Shown: in pieces, positions 7,768 to 17,054 of the stretch
Numbering within the stretch: the stretch's first letter is position 1
Layout of the letters: each line of letters starts with the position of its first letter
Assembly (NCBI RefSeq): GCF_900183385.1
Contig: NZ_FXUT01000009.1
Span: forward strand, 60,324 to 124,323
Source: Listeria costaricensis
Lineage (GTDB): Bacteria; Bacillota; Bacilli; Lactobacillales; Listeriaceae
Direction: 5' to 3'
Length of the DNA stretch: 64,000 nt
Program-made: the position numbers and the translations under genes
The notes under the pieces: model-generated
What the model saw: only the letters and a program-made list of their open reading frames with translations
What the model was told of the DNA's origin: nothing
The model's database searches: none

Positions 7768-10620
7768 TTATTTTTTGCGAAACAGTTGAACGGCGCCGAC
7801 TGTCAGGAGTAAACCTGCCACGATGCCGACTGGATGATTTTGGTCACCTGTTGTTGGCAATGTGGTAACTTCCGCTTTTTTCGTTGCGGCTGTATCTGTG
7901 GAAGCTGGAATGACTGTCGTTGTGTTATTTGTCGTGTTGTTAGTCGTTCCACCTGTTGTGTCATCAGTCTTTGTACCGCCGTCTGTATTGTCATTCGATG
8001 GGTCGTCGCTTGGCACTGTGCCGCCGTCGTTATTATCATCGGAATGATCTACTACTGTGACGGTGATTTCTTTGTCGGTAGTGTTGCCGTCCGAATCGGT
8101 CACTTCATAGACGACGACATATTGGCCTGCTGTGGTCGGGTCGACAGTGTTGATGATCACATCAATATCTGGTGTCAGATCGCCGTCTTCCGCGTCACTC
8201 GCTGTTGCATAATCGTATGGATCGAATGACGTGTTGGCATCGATGGTGACATCATCTGCATCAATGACTGGTGCTGTATCAGGTTCAGGCGCTGGAGTAA
8301 CAGGATTCACGGTTACCTTGATGGTTTTTTCCGTCATTTCGCCGGCTGAATCGGTTACCTGATAGGTGACGTGATATTCGCCTGGCGTGCTAGTGTCGAC
8401 ATCGCTCGCTGTGACTACTAGGTCTGCTGTCAAATCACCATCTTCTGCGTCGCTGGCTGTTGCATAATCAAGCGGGTCGAACGAGCTGTTTTGATCCACT
8501 GTTACATCTTCTGCTTCTATGACTGGTGGCGTGTTCGGCAAGGCTTTTACTGTTACGGAAATCGTTTTGTCGGTTGTGGCACCTGCTGAGTCGGTTACTT
8601 CATAGGTGACACTGTAAACTCCCGGTGTACTTGTGTCGACGGTGTTTTCTTTGACGACTAGATCAGCGGTGATGTTTCCGTCTTCCAAGTCGAATGCATA
8701 GGCATGGTCGAGCGGGTCAAACGTGCTGCCCTGATCGATTGTTAAGTCTTTGGCTGTGATAACCGGTGCTTTATTGGGCTCCGGATTGACTGTGACAATA
8801 ATGGTTTTTTGTGTTGTGGCACCGGCTGAATCGGTTACTTCATAGGTGACATTATATTCGCCGGGAACGCTTGTATCAACATCATTGCTTACGACTACAA
8901 GACTGCTTGTAATGTCGCCGTCTTCTTTGTCGCTGGCTGTTGCATAGTCAAGCGGGTCAAAATTGCTACCATAATCAACCGTTACATCGTTCGCGTCGAT
9001 TGTTGGCGGCGTGTTTGGTGCTGGGTTGACTGTGACGGTGATGGTTTTGGTTGTTGTGGCACCTGCCGAGTCGGTTACTTCATAAGTGACGTGATACTCG
9101 CCCGGCGTGCTGGTGTCCACATCGTTCGCTGTGACCACTAGGCTGCTTGTGATATTGCCATCTTCCACATCGGCTGCTGCTGCGTGTTGAAGCGGATCGA
9201 ATGTGCTGCCTTGTTCAACCGTTATATCTTTTGCAAGAATGCGCGGTGGGATGTTAAGATTTGGCGCCAATGGGTCAACGGTTACTTTGATTGTTTTCGT
9301 CGTGGTGGCACCTGTCGAGTCGGTTACTTCATAGGTGACATGGTATTCGCCGGCTTTTGAAGTGTCTACATCATTATCAATAACTTTTAGGTTGCTTGTG
9401 ATGTCGCCGTCTTCCAAGTCGGTTGCCGAGGCATAGTCGAGCGGATCGAATGTGCTGAACCGCGAAACTGTTACATCATCTGCATAGATAACTGGCGCAT
9501 CGTTGACAACGTGGACAACAAAGGTTTTAGTTGTTGTAGTTCCATAGCTGTCTGTAACTGTACACGTGATTGGATAATCTCCGGGTACTTCATTATTGAC
9601 CGTACCTGAAAATTGTAGATTGGACGTGATGTCGCCATCTTCTGTATCGCTGGCTGTTGCATAGGCAGCAAGGTCAACCGTATCATGGACATGGATGGTC
9701 GTATCTTCTGCATGGATAACTGGCGTCCATTCGAGCGGTTGGACAACTTGGCCGCTGAAATAGAAGGCCTTGCCGGTTGTTTTAGCTTCGGATGTATCTG
9801 AGAAGCTGAAATTATAGGTCAATTGCTTGGTATCAAGCGGAACATTGCTCCATGAAATTAACCCGGTCGACTGATTGTAGGTCCCATTGTTTGACAACTT
9901 ATTCGGAACGATCAGATTATTATCCAACCCAATAATTTTATTTTCTAAAGAAAGTTGCGGGTTTTCTGAATCAATGACTGCGGTTGGCATTGTGATGGTT
10001 TGATTTTCTACATCCACGGTTCCAACATATTTATCATTGAGGTAAGAAACATCATAAACGTGATTATCCAGCAAGTAGACGGCATGGATATTGGGTAAAT
10101 CTTCCAGTACGGATATATCTTCAATATCGTTATTAATCGCATCCAGATTGGTGAGTTCTTTCATATTTTGAATGGGTGAAAGATCCGTAATATGGTTGCC
10201 GACGATATAAAGTTGATTGAGATTAACTAAGCCAGATATGGCAGAAATGTCTGACAAATTATCGTTATTTAAATAAAGTTTCTTTAAATTCTTTAAATTA
10301 GAAATGGGGGTGAGTGATACATTGCTTAAATCGCTGTTTTCAATGGCAAGCTCATCCAGATTAGTTGCATATTGCAATCCTTCTAAACTTGTAACGCCCG
10401 AATCACTGCAAGATAATTCGCCTGTCATGCTAGCTAGTTCTTCCTTGGTAGGTTGATGATCTGAATTTTTGTCGTAGCCCAGCTTCTCATTGATGCAAGC
10501 TCTAAGTGTTGCATCTGGCACTAAACTGTCTGCTGCCTGTCCATCTATCGGCCAGTAAGCAAAAACTGAAAATGCGGTAAGCAACATAACGCCAAAAATT
10601 GCCATAAGCTTTCTTTTCAT
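7768..10620 (-). CDS. Internalin-like LRR surface protein with seven Ig-like repeats and LPTTG anchor
   Basis: This 950-residue protein is secreted and covalently attached to the cell wall. Residues 1-29 are a Sec signal peptide. Residues about 35-75 form an internalin-type cap, and about 75-200 form five to six leucine-rich repeats of 22 residues (for example LKNLKKLYLNNDNLSDISAI). Residues 200-298 form the Ig-like region that follows LRRs in internalins. Residues about 300-858 are seven tandem DUF5011/HYR-like modules of about 80 residues, each with the pattern DxEDGDITSxLxV, then PGEYxVTYEVTDSxGxTTxKTI. A Thr/Asn/Asp-rich linker leads to LPTTG at residues 921-925, a hydrophobic stretch and the tail FRKK. 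The ATG is preceded by GAGGGAAAAACGC. The ligand is unknown; adhesion is the usual role of the family. It is flanked by terminators on both sides and looks monocistronic. Confidence 0.93.
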   Translation of the reverse strand: MKRKLMAIFGVMLLTAFSVFAYWPIDGQAADSLVPDATLRACINEKLGYDKNSDHQPTKEELASMTGELSCSDSGVTSLEGLQYATNLDELAIENSDLSNVSLTPISNLKNLKKLYLNNDNLSDISAISGLVNLNQLYIVGNHITDLSPIQNMKELTNLDAINNDIEDISVLEDLPNIHAVYLLDNHVYDVSYLNDKYVGTVDVENQTITMPTAVIDSENPQLSLENKIIGLDNNLIVPNKLSNNGTYNQSTGLISWSNVPLDTKQLTYNFSFSDTSEAKTTGKAFYFSGQVVQPLEWTPVIHAEDTTIHVHDTVDLAAYATASDTEDGDITSNLQFSGTVNNEVPGDYPITCTVTDSYGTTTTKTFVVHVVNDAPVIYADDVTVSRFSTFDPLDYASATDLEDGDITSNLKVIDNDVDTSKAGEYHVTYEVTDSTGATTTKTIKVTVDPLAPNLNIPPRILAKDITVEQGSTFDPLQHAAAADVEDGNITSSLVVTANDVDTSTPGEYHVTYEVTDSAGATTTKTITVTVNPAPNTPPTIDANDVTVDYGSNFDPLDYATASDKEDGDITSSLVVVSNDVDTSVPGEYNVTYEVTDSAGATTQKTIIVTVNPEPNKAPVITAKDLTIDQGSTFDPLDHAYAFDLEDGNITADLVVKENTVDTSTPGVYSVTYEVTDSAGATTDKTISVTVKALPNTPPVIEAEDVTVDQNSSFDPLDYATASDAEDGDLTADLVVTASDVDTSTPGEYHVTYQVTDSAGEMTEKTIKVTVNPVTPAPEPDTAPVIDADDVTIDANTSFDPYDYATASDAEDGDLTPDIDVIINTVDPTTAGQYVVVYEVTDSDGNTTDKEITVTVVDHSDDNNDGGTVPSDDPSNDNTDGGTKTDDTTGGTTNNTTNNTTTVIPASTDTAATKKAEVTTLPTTGDQNHPVGIVAGLLLTVGAVQLFRKK
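8047..9723 (-). repeat. Seven tandem ~240-bp repeats encoding Ig-like modules
   Basis: This segment of the internalin-like gene encodes seven consecutive 80-residue modules. The middle five are most alike, sharing STFDPLDYATASD and TSTPGEYHVTYEVTDSAGAT with few changes; the first and last are more divergent. The pattern suggests expansion by unequal recombination of the inner copies. Confidence 0.9.
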
Positions 10621-10872
10621 GCGTTTTTCCCTCTCTCTTCGGTGAATTTAGTTATTACTTTAATTTAATATTATATACGGATGCAAGAATGGCAAAATCC
10701 GTTTTTAACACTGATTTGGATTTATTTTGTGACAAAAAATTTAATTTAGATATTTTTTGTCTATGAACGTTTTATTTTTGTGAAATATCAGCTGAATTTC
10801 AAGCTTTTTTTGTCTATTTGTCGCTCGGAAATACAGCGATTGAAAGGTGAATCTTGCGCGCTAAAATGAAAC
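10621..10872. promoter_or_regulatory. AT-rich upstream region of the internalin-like gene
   Basis: This gene-free stretch lies between the internalin-like gene and the terminator of rpe. A TATAAT hexamer on the minus strand (10670-10675), about 50 bases before the start codon, is a plausible -10 element. I find no convincing -35 at the right spacing and no complete PrfA box. Confidence 0.4.
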
Positions 10873-10915
10873 AAAGCAGGACATGGCATGAGGTGGAGAT
10901 GCCGTGTCCTGCTTT
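10873..10915 (-). terminator. Terminator at the end of the pentitol operon
   Basis: A 17-bp stem (AAAGCAGGACAYGGCAT, one G-U pair) with a 9-base loop follows the rpe stop codon by 16 bases. The trailing T tract is short (TTT), so termination may be less efficient than elsewhere in the window. Confidence 0.75.
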
Positions 10916-10931
10916 TCTATGACTTGTGCCG

Positions 10932-11576
10932 TTATTTTTTCAGTAATTCCACGCAGCCTGCTTTATCTACCTGTCCAAAAAAGTAGGATCCTGCTACGAG
11001 GATATCTACGCCGCTGTCTTTACACAGATCGGCTGTTTCCTGATTGATGCCGCCGTCGACTTCGATCAAATAGTGCAGGTCGTGCTGTTTGCGAAACTGG
11101 TCGAGATACTGGATATTCTGCAAGGTCGACGGAATGAAGGACTGTCCGCCGAAGCCGGGATTTACGGTCATCTGCAGGACGAGGTCGACTTCTGGTAAAA
11201 TGGGCGCGAGAACGCTTGCCGCTGTGCCGGGATTCAGAACGACACCTGCCTTACAACCGGCCGCTTTGATCTGCTGAATGGTATTGTGGATATGCGGGCA
11301 AGCCTCGATGTGGACGGAGATGATTTTGGCTCCTGCCTTGGCAAAATGCTCGATATAGCTTTCCGGCTGGCTGAGCATCAAGTGAACATCCAGCGGGATA
11401 CGGGCGGCTTTGGCGATTTGGGCTACCATGTCAATCCCGAATGTCAGGTTGGGGACAAAATGGCCGTCCATGACATCGATATGCAGGTAGTCGACGCCTG
11501 CTTGTTCGGCATCTGCAACTTCCTGTCCAAGATGCAGATAGTCGGCGGCTAAAAGCGATGGGGCTACAAATGTCAT
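10932..11576 (-). CDS. rpe: Ribulose-phosphate 3-epimerase
   Basis: The enzyme interconverts ribulose 5-phosphate and xylulose 5-phosphate in the non-oxidative pentose phosphate pathway. The 214-residue TIM barrel has the family signatures [13 protein letters not shown] (residues about 30-43), [23 protein letters not shown] and LIEVDGGI, and the catalytic Asp residues are in place. Length is normal. The gene overlaps the end of tkt by four bases, the last junction of the operon. This copy is closer to the canonical Rpe than the paralogue upstream of tkt, so it is the better candidate for the true epimerase. Confidence 0.93.
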   Translation of the reverse strand: MTFVAPSLLAADYLHLGQEVADAEQAGVDYLHIDVMDGHFVPNLTFGIDMVAQIAKAARIPLDVHLMLSQPESYIEHFAKAGAKIISVHIEACPHIHNTIQQIKAAGCKAGVVLNPGTAASVLAPILPEVDLVLQMTVNPGFGGQSFIPSTLQNIQYLDQFRKQHDLHYLIEVDGGINQETADLCKDSGVDILVAGSYFFGQVDKAGCVELLKK

Positions 11577-13588
11577 ACTTCTGCACCTTCTTTTGCGATC
11601 AGTGACTCTACTTTGGCTGCTATGTTTTCCGGCGTGAAGCCGAGCGCCTTGAATAGGACGGCAGCTGGGGCTGATGCGCCAAATTGGTCGATCGTATGGG
11701 TATCGCCGCGGTCGCCGATAATGTCACGCCAGCCATATGGGCTCCCTGCTTCAATGGCAAAACGGGCTGTGACGGCGACTGGTAAAATGGCTTCCTGATA
11801 GCTTGGGTCGGTTTTTTTGAAGCGCTCGACGGATGGCATGCTGATGACGGAAACGTCGATATTTTTTTCAGCAAGGAGTGCTTTGGTATCAAGGGCCAAT
11901 GAGACTTCCGAACCGGTCGCAATCAGTAGCGCATCCGGCTGATCTTTGGTGGAGCCGGCGACGATATAGGCACCATTTTCCACACCGTGGGCGGCTTGGT
12001 TTTCTTGGATGGGCAGCACCGGCAAATCTTGGCGGGACAGCACGAGGGCAATCGGGCCGGATTGGTTGCTGATAGCGGTTTTCCATGCGGCGCTGGTTTC
12101 TTTGGCATCTGCCGGACGAATCACGGTCAAGCCTGGCATTGCCCGCAGTGAAGCGAGCTGCTCGATGGGTTCATGGGTCGGGCCGTCTTCACCCACTGCA
12201 ATGCTGTCATGTGTGAAAACATAGGTGACGGGCAGTTTCATCAAAGCGGCCATTCGGATGGCTGGTCGCAGATAGTCAGAAAATACGAAGAAGGTGGCGC
12301 CGAATACACGTAAACCGCCGTGCAGGGCCATTCCGTTCAGCATGGCTCCCATGGCAAATTCGCGCACGCCAAACCAGATGTTGCGGCCGGATGGGTCATT
12401 TTTTGTATAGGCTGGGCTGTCAGTGATGAAGGTTTTGTTGGAGCCGCCTAGATCTGCAGAGCCGCCGAATAGTTCGGGAACCTTTGCTGCAAGCGTATTG
12501 ATCATTTTTCCGGAAGCTGTCCGGGTGGCCATTTGCGTGCCTGTTTGGAATTCCGGCAGGTCTTTGTCCCAATTTTCGGGCAGTCCCTGTGTAAGTACCC
12601 GTTCAAACTGCGCGGCAAGTTCTGGATATTCTTTTTGATAATTTTTGAAAAGGTTGTGCCAAGTTTCCTCGAGTTTAGCGCCGCGAGCCGGATAGTTTTT
12701 CAGATAGTTGGTCACTTCTTCTGGAATAGTGAAGGGTTCTTCCTGCCAGTCGTAATTCGCTTTGACGAGTGCCACTTCTTGTTCGCCAAGCGGGGCGCCG
12801 TGTGAAGCCGACTTGCCGCCTTTATTGGGCGAGCCGTATCCGATGGTCGTTTTTACTTCGATCAGCGTTGGGCGGTCGGTTTGTTTCTTGGCGGCGACGA
12901 TTTTTTCCTGAAGGGCGGCGAGATTGTTGCCATCTTCTACGCGGAGCACTTCCCAGCCGTATGCTTCAAAGCGAGCGGCGGCATTTTCACTGAACGAGGC
13001 GCTTAGCTCACCGTCAAGTGAGATATCATTTGAATCGTATAAAACGATGAGTTTTCCAAGTCCGAGATGGCCAGCGAGCGATGCGGCCTCGGAAGCCACG
13101 CCCTCCATCAAGTCGCCGTCTCCACAAATCGCATACGTATAGTGGTCGACTAGCGGGTATTGCGGTTTGTTGTATTCCGCTGCTAGATGGGATTCAGCAA
13201 GTGCCATTCCGGCGGCCATTGCGATGCCTTGTCCGAGTGGGCCACTTGTAGCATCAACGCCTGCTGTATAGCCGAATTCTGGATGTCCCGGCGTGCGGCT
13301 GCCAAATTGGCGGAATTGTTTCAAGTCGTCTAGGGTGACATCAAAGCCGAACAGGTGTAGCAGGCTGTAAAGTAGAGCTGAGCCGTGTCCTGCCGACAGA
13401 ACGAAGCGGTCCCGATTGAACCAGTCGGGATTTCCTGGATTGAAGTTTAAATGTTTGGCAAACAGCATGTATGCCATTGGCGCTGCCCCCATCGGCATGC
13501 CGGGATGTCCCGAATTTGCTTTTTCAATCATATCGATCGACAACGTGCGCAGGGTATCGATTGTCTGCTGATCTAATGTTTTTTTCAA
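11573..13588 (-). CDS. tkt: Transketolase
   Basis: Transketolase moves two-carbon units between sugar phosphates using thiamine diphosphate. The cofactor motif runs from [20 protein letters not shown] to DSNDISLDG. The N-terminal segment [16 protein letters not shown], the His of SASHGAPLG and the pyrimidine-domain segment FGVREFAMG are all present. I choose a TTG start giving [14 protein letters not shown] (671 residues), because AAGGAGA lies nine bases upstream; the ATG seven codons earlier overlaps that ribosome site. In this operon it takes xylulose 5-phosphate and ribose 5-phosphate made from imported pentitols. It overlaps rpe downstream and follows the Rpe-like gene with 20 bases between. 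Confidence 0.95.
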   Translation of the reverse strand: MKKTLDQQTIDTLRTLSIDMIEKANSGHPGMPMGAAPMAYMLFAKHLNFNPGNPDWFNRDRFVLSAGHGSALLYSLLHLFGFDVTLDDLKQFRQFGSRTPGHPEFGYTAGVDATSGPLGQGIAMAAGMALAESHLAAEYNKPQYPLVDHYTYAICGDGDLMEGVASEAASLAGHLGLGKLIVLYDSNDISLDGELSASFSENAAARFEAYGWEVLRVEDGNNLAALQEKIVAAKKQTDRPTLIEVKTTIGYGSPNKGGKSASHGAPLGEQEVALVKANYDWQEEPFTIPEEVTNYLKNYPARGAKLEETWHNLFKNYQKEYPELAAQFERVLTQGLPENWDKDLPEFQTGTQMATRTASGKMINTLAAKVPELFGGSADLGGSNKTFITDSPAYTKNDPSGRNIWFGVREFAMGAMLNGMALHGGLRVFGATFFVFSDYLRPAIRMAALMKLPVTYVFTHDSIAVGEDGPTHEPIEQLASLRAMPGLTVIRPADAKETSAAWKTAISNQSGPIALVLSRQDLPVLPIQENQAAHGVENGAYIVAGSTKDQPDALLIATGSEVSLALDTKALLAEKNIDVSVISMPSVERFKKTDPSYQEAILPVAVTARFAIEAGSPYGWRDIIGDRGDTHTIDQFGASAPAAVLFKALGFTPENIAAKVESLIAKEGAEV

Positions 13589-13608
13589 TTGTATTCTCTC
13601 CTTTTTCA

Positions 13609-14274
13609 TTACTCAATTTCCGACCAGATTTTAACGGCGCGTTCGGCGTAACTGGTCGTATCTTTTTTGTGGAACAGGGCGGATGTGCCGAGTACAAAAA
13701 CATCCGGAAGATCGTCTTTCATCAGGCCGATTGTCTCGGCTCCAATATTGCCATCCACTTCGATGAGCGGGCCGTATGGATTGTCCGCTAGTTTTTCTTT
13801 TAACTGCTTGATTTTCTCCAGTACAGGCTGCTGAAATTTTTGCCCGGCAAAGCCTGGATTCACGGTCATCATCAATACCATGTTGACATGATCCAGATAG
13901 GGGTAAATTTCTTCCACAGGGGTCTCCGGATTAAGGGCGATCGACGGTTTGATGTTGTAGCTCTTGATTTTACGGATGACCTCCATGACATCATCAGCGG
14001 CTTCCACATGAAACGATATATATTCTGGACGGGCCACGCTGAACATTTCGACATATTTGAGTGGTGTGATCGTGGCTAGGTGAATGTCGAGCGGTATGGT
14101 CGTTTCCTCTCTCAAAGCCGCCAAATATTCCGGTCCCAAAGCTAAATTATTCACATAAACGCCGTCCATGACATCACAGTGCAAAAGCTCGATGCCGGCT
14201 TGTTCTAGCCTCCGAAGCTCGTCTGCCAGATGAAATTGATCGGCGCACATGATCGATGCTGCTACTTGTCGCAA
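13609..14274 (-). CDS. Ribulose-phosphate 3-epimerase-like protein (divergent paralogue)
   Basis: This second Rpe-family TIM barrel has [31 protein letters not shown] and [12 protein letters not shown], but the phosphate-binding segment reads [12 protein letters not shown] instead of the usual EVDGGI, and overall it is clearly diverged from the copy downstream of tkt. Members of this branch include epimerases of other ketose phosphates such as allulose 6-phosphate, so a different 3-epimerase activity is possible. I favour a TTG start at 14274 (MRQVAASIM, 221 residues) because GAGGTGG lies six bases upstream; an ATG eleven codons earlier overlaps the end of rpiB. It belongs to the pentitol operon. 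Confidence 0.8.
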   Translation of the reverse strand: MRQVAASIMCADQFHLADELRRLEQAGIELLHCDVMDGVYVNNLALGPEYLAALREETTIPLDIHLATITPLKYVEMFSVARPEYISFHVEAADDVMEVIRKIKSYNIKPSIALNPETPVEEIYPYLDHVNMVLMMTVNPGFAGQKFQQPVLEKIKQLKEKLADNPYGPLIEVDGNIGAETIGLMKDDLPDVFVLGTSALFHKKDTTSYAERAVKIWSEIE

Positions 14275-14284
14275 ATTTTCCACC

Positions 14285-14725
14285 TCATTTTTGTTCGAGT
14301 TTTTCAAGCAGGTCGAGACGGCGTTTGTGACGGCCGCCTAAGAATTCTGCCTCTAGCCATGTATCGACAATCCGGAGTGCCAGGCTTTCACCAATCACTC
14401 GCTCGCCAAGGCAAAGGACGTTGCTGTTATTATGTTCACGTGTGGCCTGTGCGGAGAAGCAGTCTGAAACAACCGCCGCTCGAATACCGGAAATCTTGTT
14501 GGCAGCAATCGACATGCCAATCCCCGTTCCGCAGCACAAAATCCCTAAATCGGCCTCCCCGCGGATGACGCGTTCGGATACTTCCTCTGCATAGGACGGG
14601 AAATCCACACTGTCATCACTGTATGTGCCGATGTCTGTCATTGTGATACCTTTTTCTTCTAAATGGCGGACGATTGCATCTTTTAATTTTCTGCCGCCGT
14701 GGTCTGCACCTATTGTAATTTTCAT
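14285..14725 (-). CDS. rpiB: Ribose-5-phosphate isomerase B
   Basis: RpiB interconverts ribose 5-phosphate and ribulose 5-phosphate; some relatives (LacA/LacB) act on hexose phosphates. The 146-residue protein starts MKITIGADHGGRKLK and carries the catalytic Cys region GILCCGTGIGMSIAANK, followed by AVVSDCFSAQATREHNNSN, matching RpiB. There is only one subunit gene, unlike the LacA/LacB pair, which favours RpiB. It is followed with a small overlap by the Rpe-like gene. About 210 bases separate it from the polyol dehydrogenase gene upstream, with unusual inverted repeats in between. Confidence 0.9.
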   Translation of the reverse strand: MKITIGADHGGRKLKDAIVRHLEEKGITMTDIGTYSDDSVDFPSYAEEVSERVIRGEADLGILCCGTGIGMSIAANKISGIRAAVVSDCFSAQATREHNNSNVLCLGERVIGESLALRIVDTWLEAEFLGGRHKRRLDLLEKLEQK

Positions 14726-14754
14726 TTATTTTCACCTTCGTTAATCATTGTTTT

Positions 14755-14934
14755 GTTCGCTCAAAAATAGTGCTATAATAGCTAAGAGTTAAGGAAAAGA
14801 GGGCTGTTATAAGCCCCCTTCCTTACTTATGAAAAGGGTGACTTCTATCATGTCCGCAGCCGGCCAGCTTGGATTTTTGATATGGAGTGATCCTTTTTTT
14901 GTTGGATTTTCCATCTTCGTCACCCTTTCATTCT
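14755..14934. other. Structured intergenic region inside the pentitol operon
   Basis: Between the polyol dehydrogenase gene and rpiB lie two inverted repeats: a hairpin at about 14791-14824 (AAGGAARRGGGCT type stem) and a longer pair, ATGAAAAGGGTGAC at 14829-14842 against GTCACCCTTTCAT at 14919-14931. On the plus strand a TATAAT hexamer precedes a small open frame (14829-14958) of 42 codons whose product would end in a hydrophobic helix. Neither a regulatory RNA nor a peptide is proven. Confidence 0.4.
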
Positions 14935-15966
14935 TTATGATTTTACTAATACTTTGATTTCATTCCCTGCCATCACGGCTTCAAATGCTTCGCGCCAGTG
15001 ATCCAGGTCGTAGCGTTTTGTAATCATTCGGTCGGCATCAATTTTGCCTTGTGCCAAAAGGTCGAGCGCAATGATCCATGAGCTTGGTTTCTGCGAGCGG
15101 CTTCCGATATATTCGATTTCACGTTGGATAATTGCTTCTTCGTCGATGGCATTTTTCTTTTCGGCAAAAAGTCCCACCTGAACAAATACACCTTTTTTCT
15201 TCGTAAGTGGCAAGCCCTGATTGACTGCTGGAACAGCTCCCGAACAATCGAATACACGACTAGCACCATAGCCATCTGTCATTCCAAGGACAATATCATC
15301 CAAGTCTTCGGTCAATGTGTCGACGATCCTGTGTACGCCGAGCTCTTTTGCAAGTTCCAGACGCGCCTTATCTTTCGTGATGCCTGCCATGATTACTGTT
15401 GCATCTTGTGCCAGAACGACTTGTGCAAGTAGCAGTCCGATTGGGCCTGGTCCAAAAATCAACACGGTATCTTCTTTGGTGACGGTCGTCTTTTCGAGTG
15501 CTGCATGAACACAGCATGCGAGCGGTTCTGTCAATGCTGCGGCTTCAAAGCTGATTTTCGGATCTAGCACGTGACAGCTTTCTTCACGAGATAGGACAAA
15601 TTCTGCAAAGCTGCCGTCTGCCTGTGTGCCAATGCCTCGGCGATTGCTACATAAGTTATAGTCTTTTTCCTGACAATACATACATTCGCCACACGTTTCA
15701 AAAGTGGTTTCACTTGTTACACGATCGCCCACTTCGATATGTTTGACTTCTGGCCCGATTGCCACGACTTCACCGGAAAATTCATGCCCCAGTGTGACGG
15801 GTGTTGTTGGATTTTTATATTCGCCTTTGAATGTGTGGATGTCTGATCCGCAGATTCCGGTGAAAGCTACTTTGATTTTGACGCGATCCCCGTAGACTTC
15901 CGGTTCCGGTACATCTTGAAGGTCCATTTGGTCATAGCCGGGATTCAGTTTTCTGACTGCTTTCAT
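14935..15966 (-). CDS. Zinc-dependent polyol-phosphate dehydrogenase (MDR family)
   Basis: This 343-residue medium-chain dehydrogenase oxidises a polyol or polyol phosphate with NAD(P). The catalytic zinc ligands are visible as ICGSDIHTF (Cys) and TLGHEFSGEV (His-Glu). The structural zinc lobe is CGECMYCQEKDYNLC. The Rossmann motif is LIFGPGPIGLLL at residues about 165-180. It sits between the PTS genes and the pentose-phosphate enzymes, so it probably converts the imported pentitol phosphate to a ketose phosphate. It begins three bases after the stop of a second dehydrogenase, and GTGAGGAATAAACA supplies the ribosome site. The exact polyol is not readable. Confidence 0.88.
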   Translation of the reverse strand: MKAVRKLNPGYDQMDLQDVPEPEVYGDRVKIKVAFTGICGSDIHTFKGEYKNPTTPVTLGHEFSGEVVAIGPEVKHIEVGDRVTSETTFETCGECMYCQEKDYNLCSNRRGIGTQADGSFAEFVLSREESCHVLDPKISFEAAALTEPLACCVHAALEKTTVTKEDTVLIFGPGPIGLLLAQVVLAQDATVIMAGITKDKARLELAKELGVHRIVDTLTEDLDDIVLGMTDGYGASRVFDCSGAVPAVNQGLPLTKKKGVFVQVGLFAEKKNAIDEEAIIQREIEYIGSRSQKPSSWIIALDLLAQGKIDADRMITKRYDLDHWREAFEAVMAGNEIKVLVKS

Positions 15967-15969
15967 TGT

Positions 15970-17022
15970 TTATTCCTCACCCTTCTGCGGTAAAATCATT
16001 ACTTTGTTGTAATCCTCCTGCCGCGATAAAATCATCTTAAAAGCATCGGCAGTTTCTTCTACTGGATAGCGATGCGAGATCAGCGGTTTCAGTTTGATTC
16101 GTCCCTGTTTGACAAATTCGATCGATGTCCGCCACTCTTCTCCCGGGAACGGTGCAGAATAGGAGTTCCAGAAGCCTTTCAGTGTCAATTCGCGACGGAA
16201 AATATTTTCAAATGCTTCTTCGTGTAAAAGGACATCTGCATAAGCAATTCCAAGGTAGCCCACTTTTCCTTGTTTGCGGGTGACGAGCAAGCACTGCTCC
16301 TGTGTGATTTTGGAACCGGCACACTCAAGTGCAATGTCGGCACCTAGTCCATTGGTGATTTCAAAAACACGTGTCCGCAAGTCTTCATTTTTCGGATTGA
16401 TCGTATAGCGGCAGCCGAACGCCTTTGCTTCTTCCAGCTTTTTGTCACTGATGTCAACGGCGATGATGTCTCCCGCGCCTGCCAGTTGTAGACATTGAAC
16501 GGTCAGGATGCCGATCGTCCCGATGCCAAACACAACGACGGTATCACCTAGGCGCGGCTTTATGCCAAGTACGCCATGCATCGAAACGGCTAACGGCTCG
16601 ATCATTGCCCCTTCTTCAAAGTCCATGTCACCAATTGGGATGACGTTGCTAGCTTTCATGACGACATTTTCGGCAAAACCGCCGTGGAAATGTGAGCCGA
16701 CCATCCGGTAGTGATCGCAAAGGCTGAACTGGCCGGATTTGCAGTAATGGCATTCACCGCACGGCTCGAGTGGAATTCCTGCTACACGGTCGCCAAGTTT
16801 GACATCTGTCACGTTTTCGCCGACTTCTGTGATAACACCGGCAAATTCATGGCCCATTACGGCTGGAAGCGGATATTTCCAGCGAGTCTGCATTTTGTGG
16901 ATATCTGAGCCGCAAATTCCTGCCGCCATGACTTTGACGCGTACGGAATCTGGTCCGCAGACTGCTTCTTCAATTTGTTCTGACTTTATAACATTATTTT
17001 CATAGAGCACAGCTGCCCTCAT
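15970..17022 (-). CDS. Zinc-dependent polyol-phosphate dehydrogenase (galactitol-1-phosphate dehydrogenase type)
   Basis: A second MDR-family dehydrogenase of 350 residues, only distantly like its neighbour. Catalytic zinc residues lie in ICGSDIHKM and VMGHEFAG, the structural zinc lobe is CGECHYCKSGQFSLC, and the nucleotide-binding motif is VVFGIGTIGIL. Overall it resembles galactitol-1-phosphate 5-dehydrogenases. Two dehydrogenases after one PTS suggest that the operon handles two stereoisomeric pentitols, such as arabitol and xylitol, though that is inference. It lies 32 bases after the IIC gene and is part of the same transcription unit. Confidence 0.88.
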   Translation of the reverse strand: MRAAVLYENNVIKSEQIEEAVCGPDSVRVKVMAAGICGSDIHKMQTRWKYPLPAVMGHEFAGVITEVGENVTDVKLGDRVAGIPLEPCGECHYCKSGQFSLCDHYRMVGSHFHGGFAENVVMKASNVIPIGDMDFEEGAMIEPLAVSMHGVLGIKPRLGDTVVVFGIGTIGILTVQCLQLAGAGDIIAVDISDKKLEEAKAFGCRYTINPKNEDLRTRVFEITNGLGADIALECAGSKITQEQCLLVTRKQGKVGYLGIAYADVLLHEEAFENIFRRELTLKGFWNSYSAPFPGEEWRTSIEFVKQGRIKLKPLISHRYPVEETADAFKMILSRQEDYNKVMILPQKGEE

Positions 17023-17054
17023 TGAATTTCACCTCGGTTAATAATTGACTTCGA

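Noticed and set aside
10690..10730. Possible PrfA box before the internalin-like gene
   Set aside because: Only one half (TTAACA-like) is present; the second half and the correct spacing to a -10 are missing.
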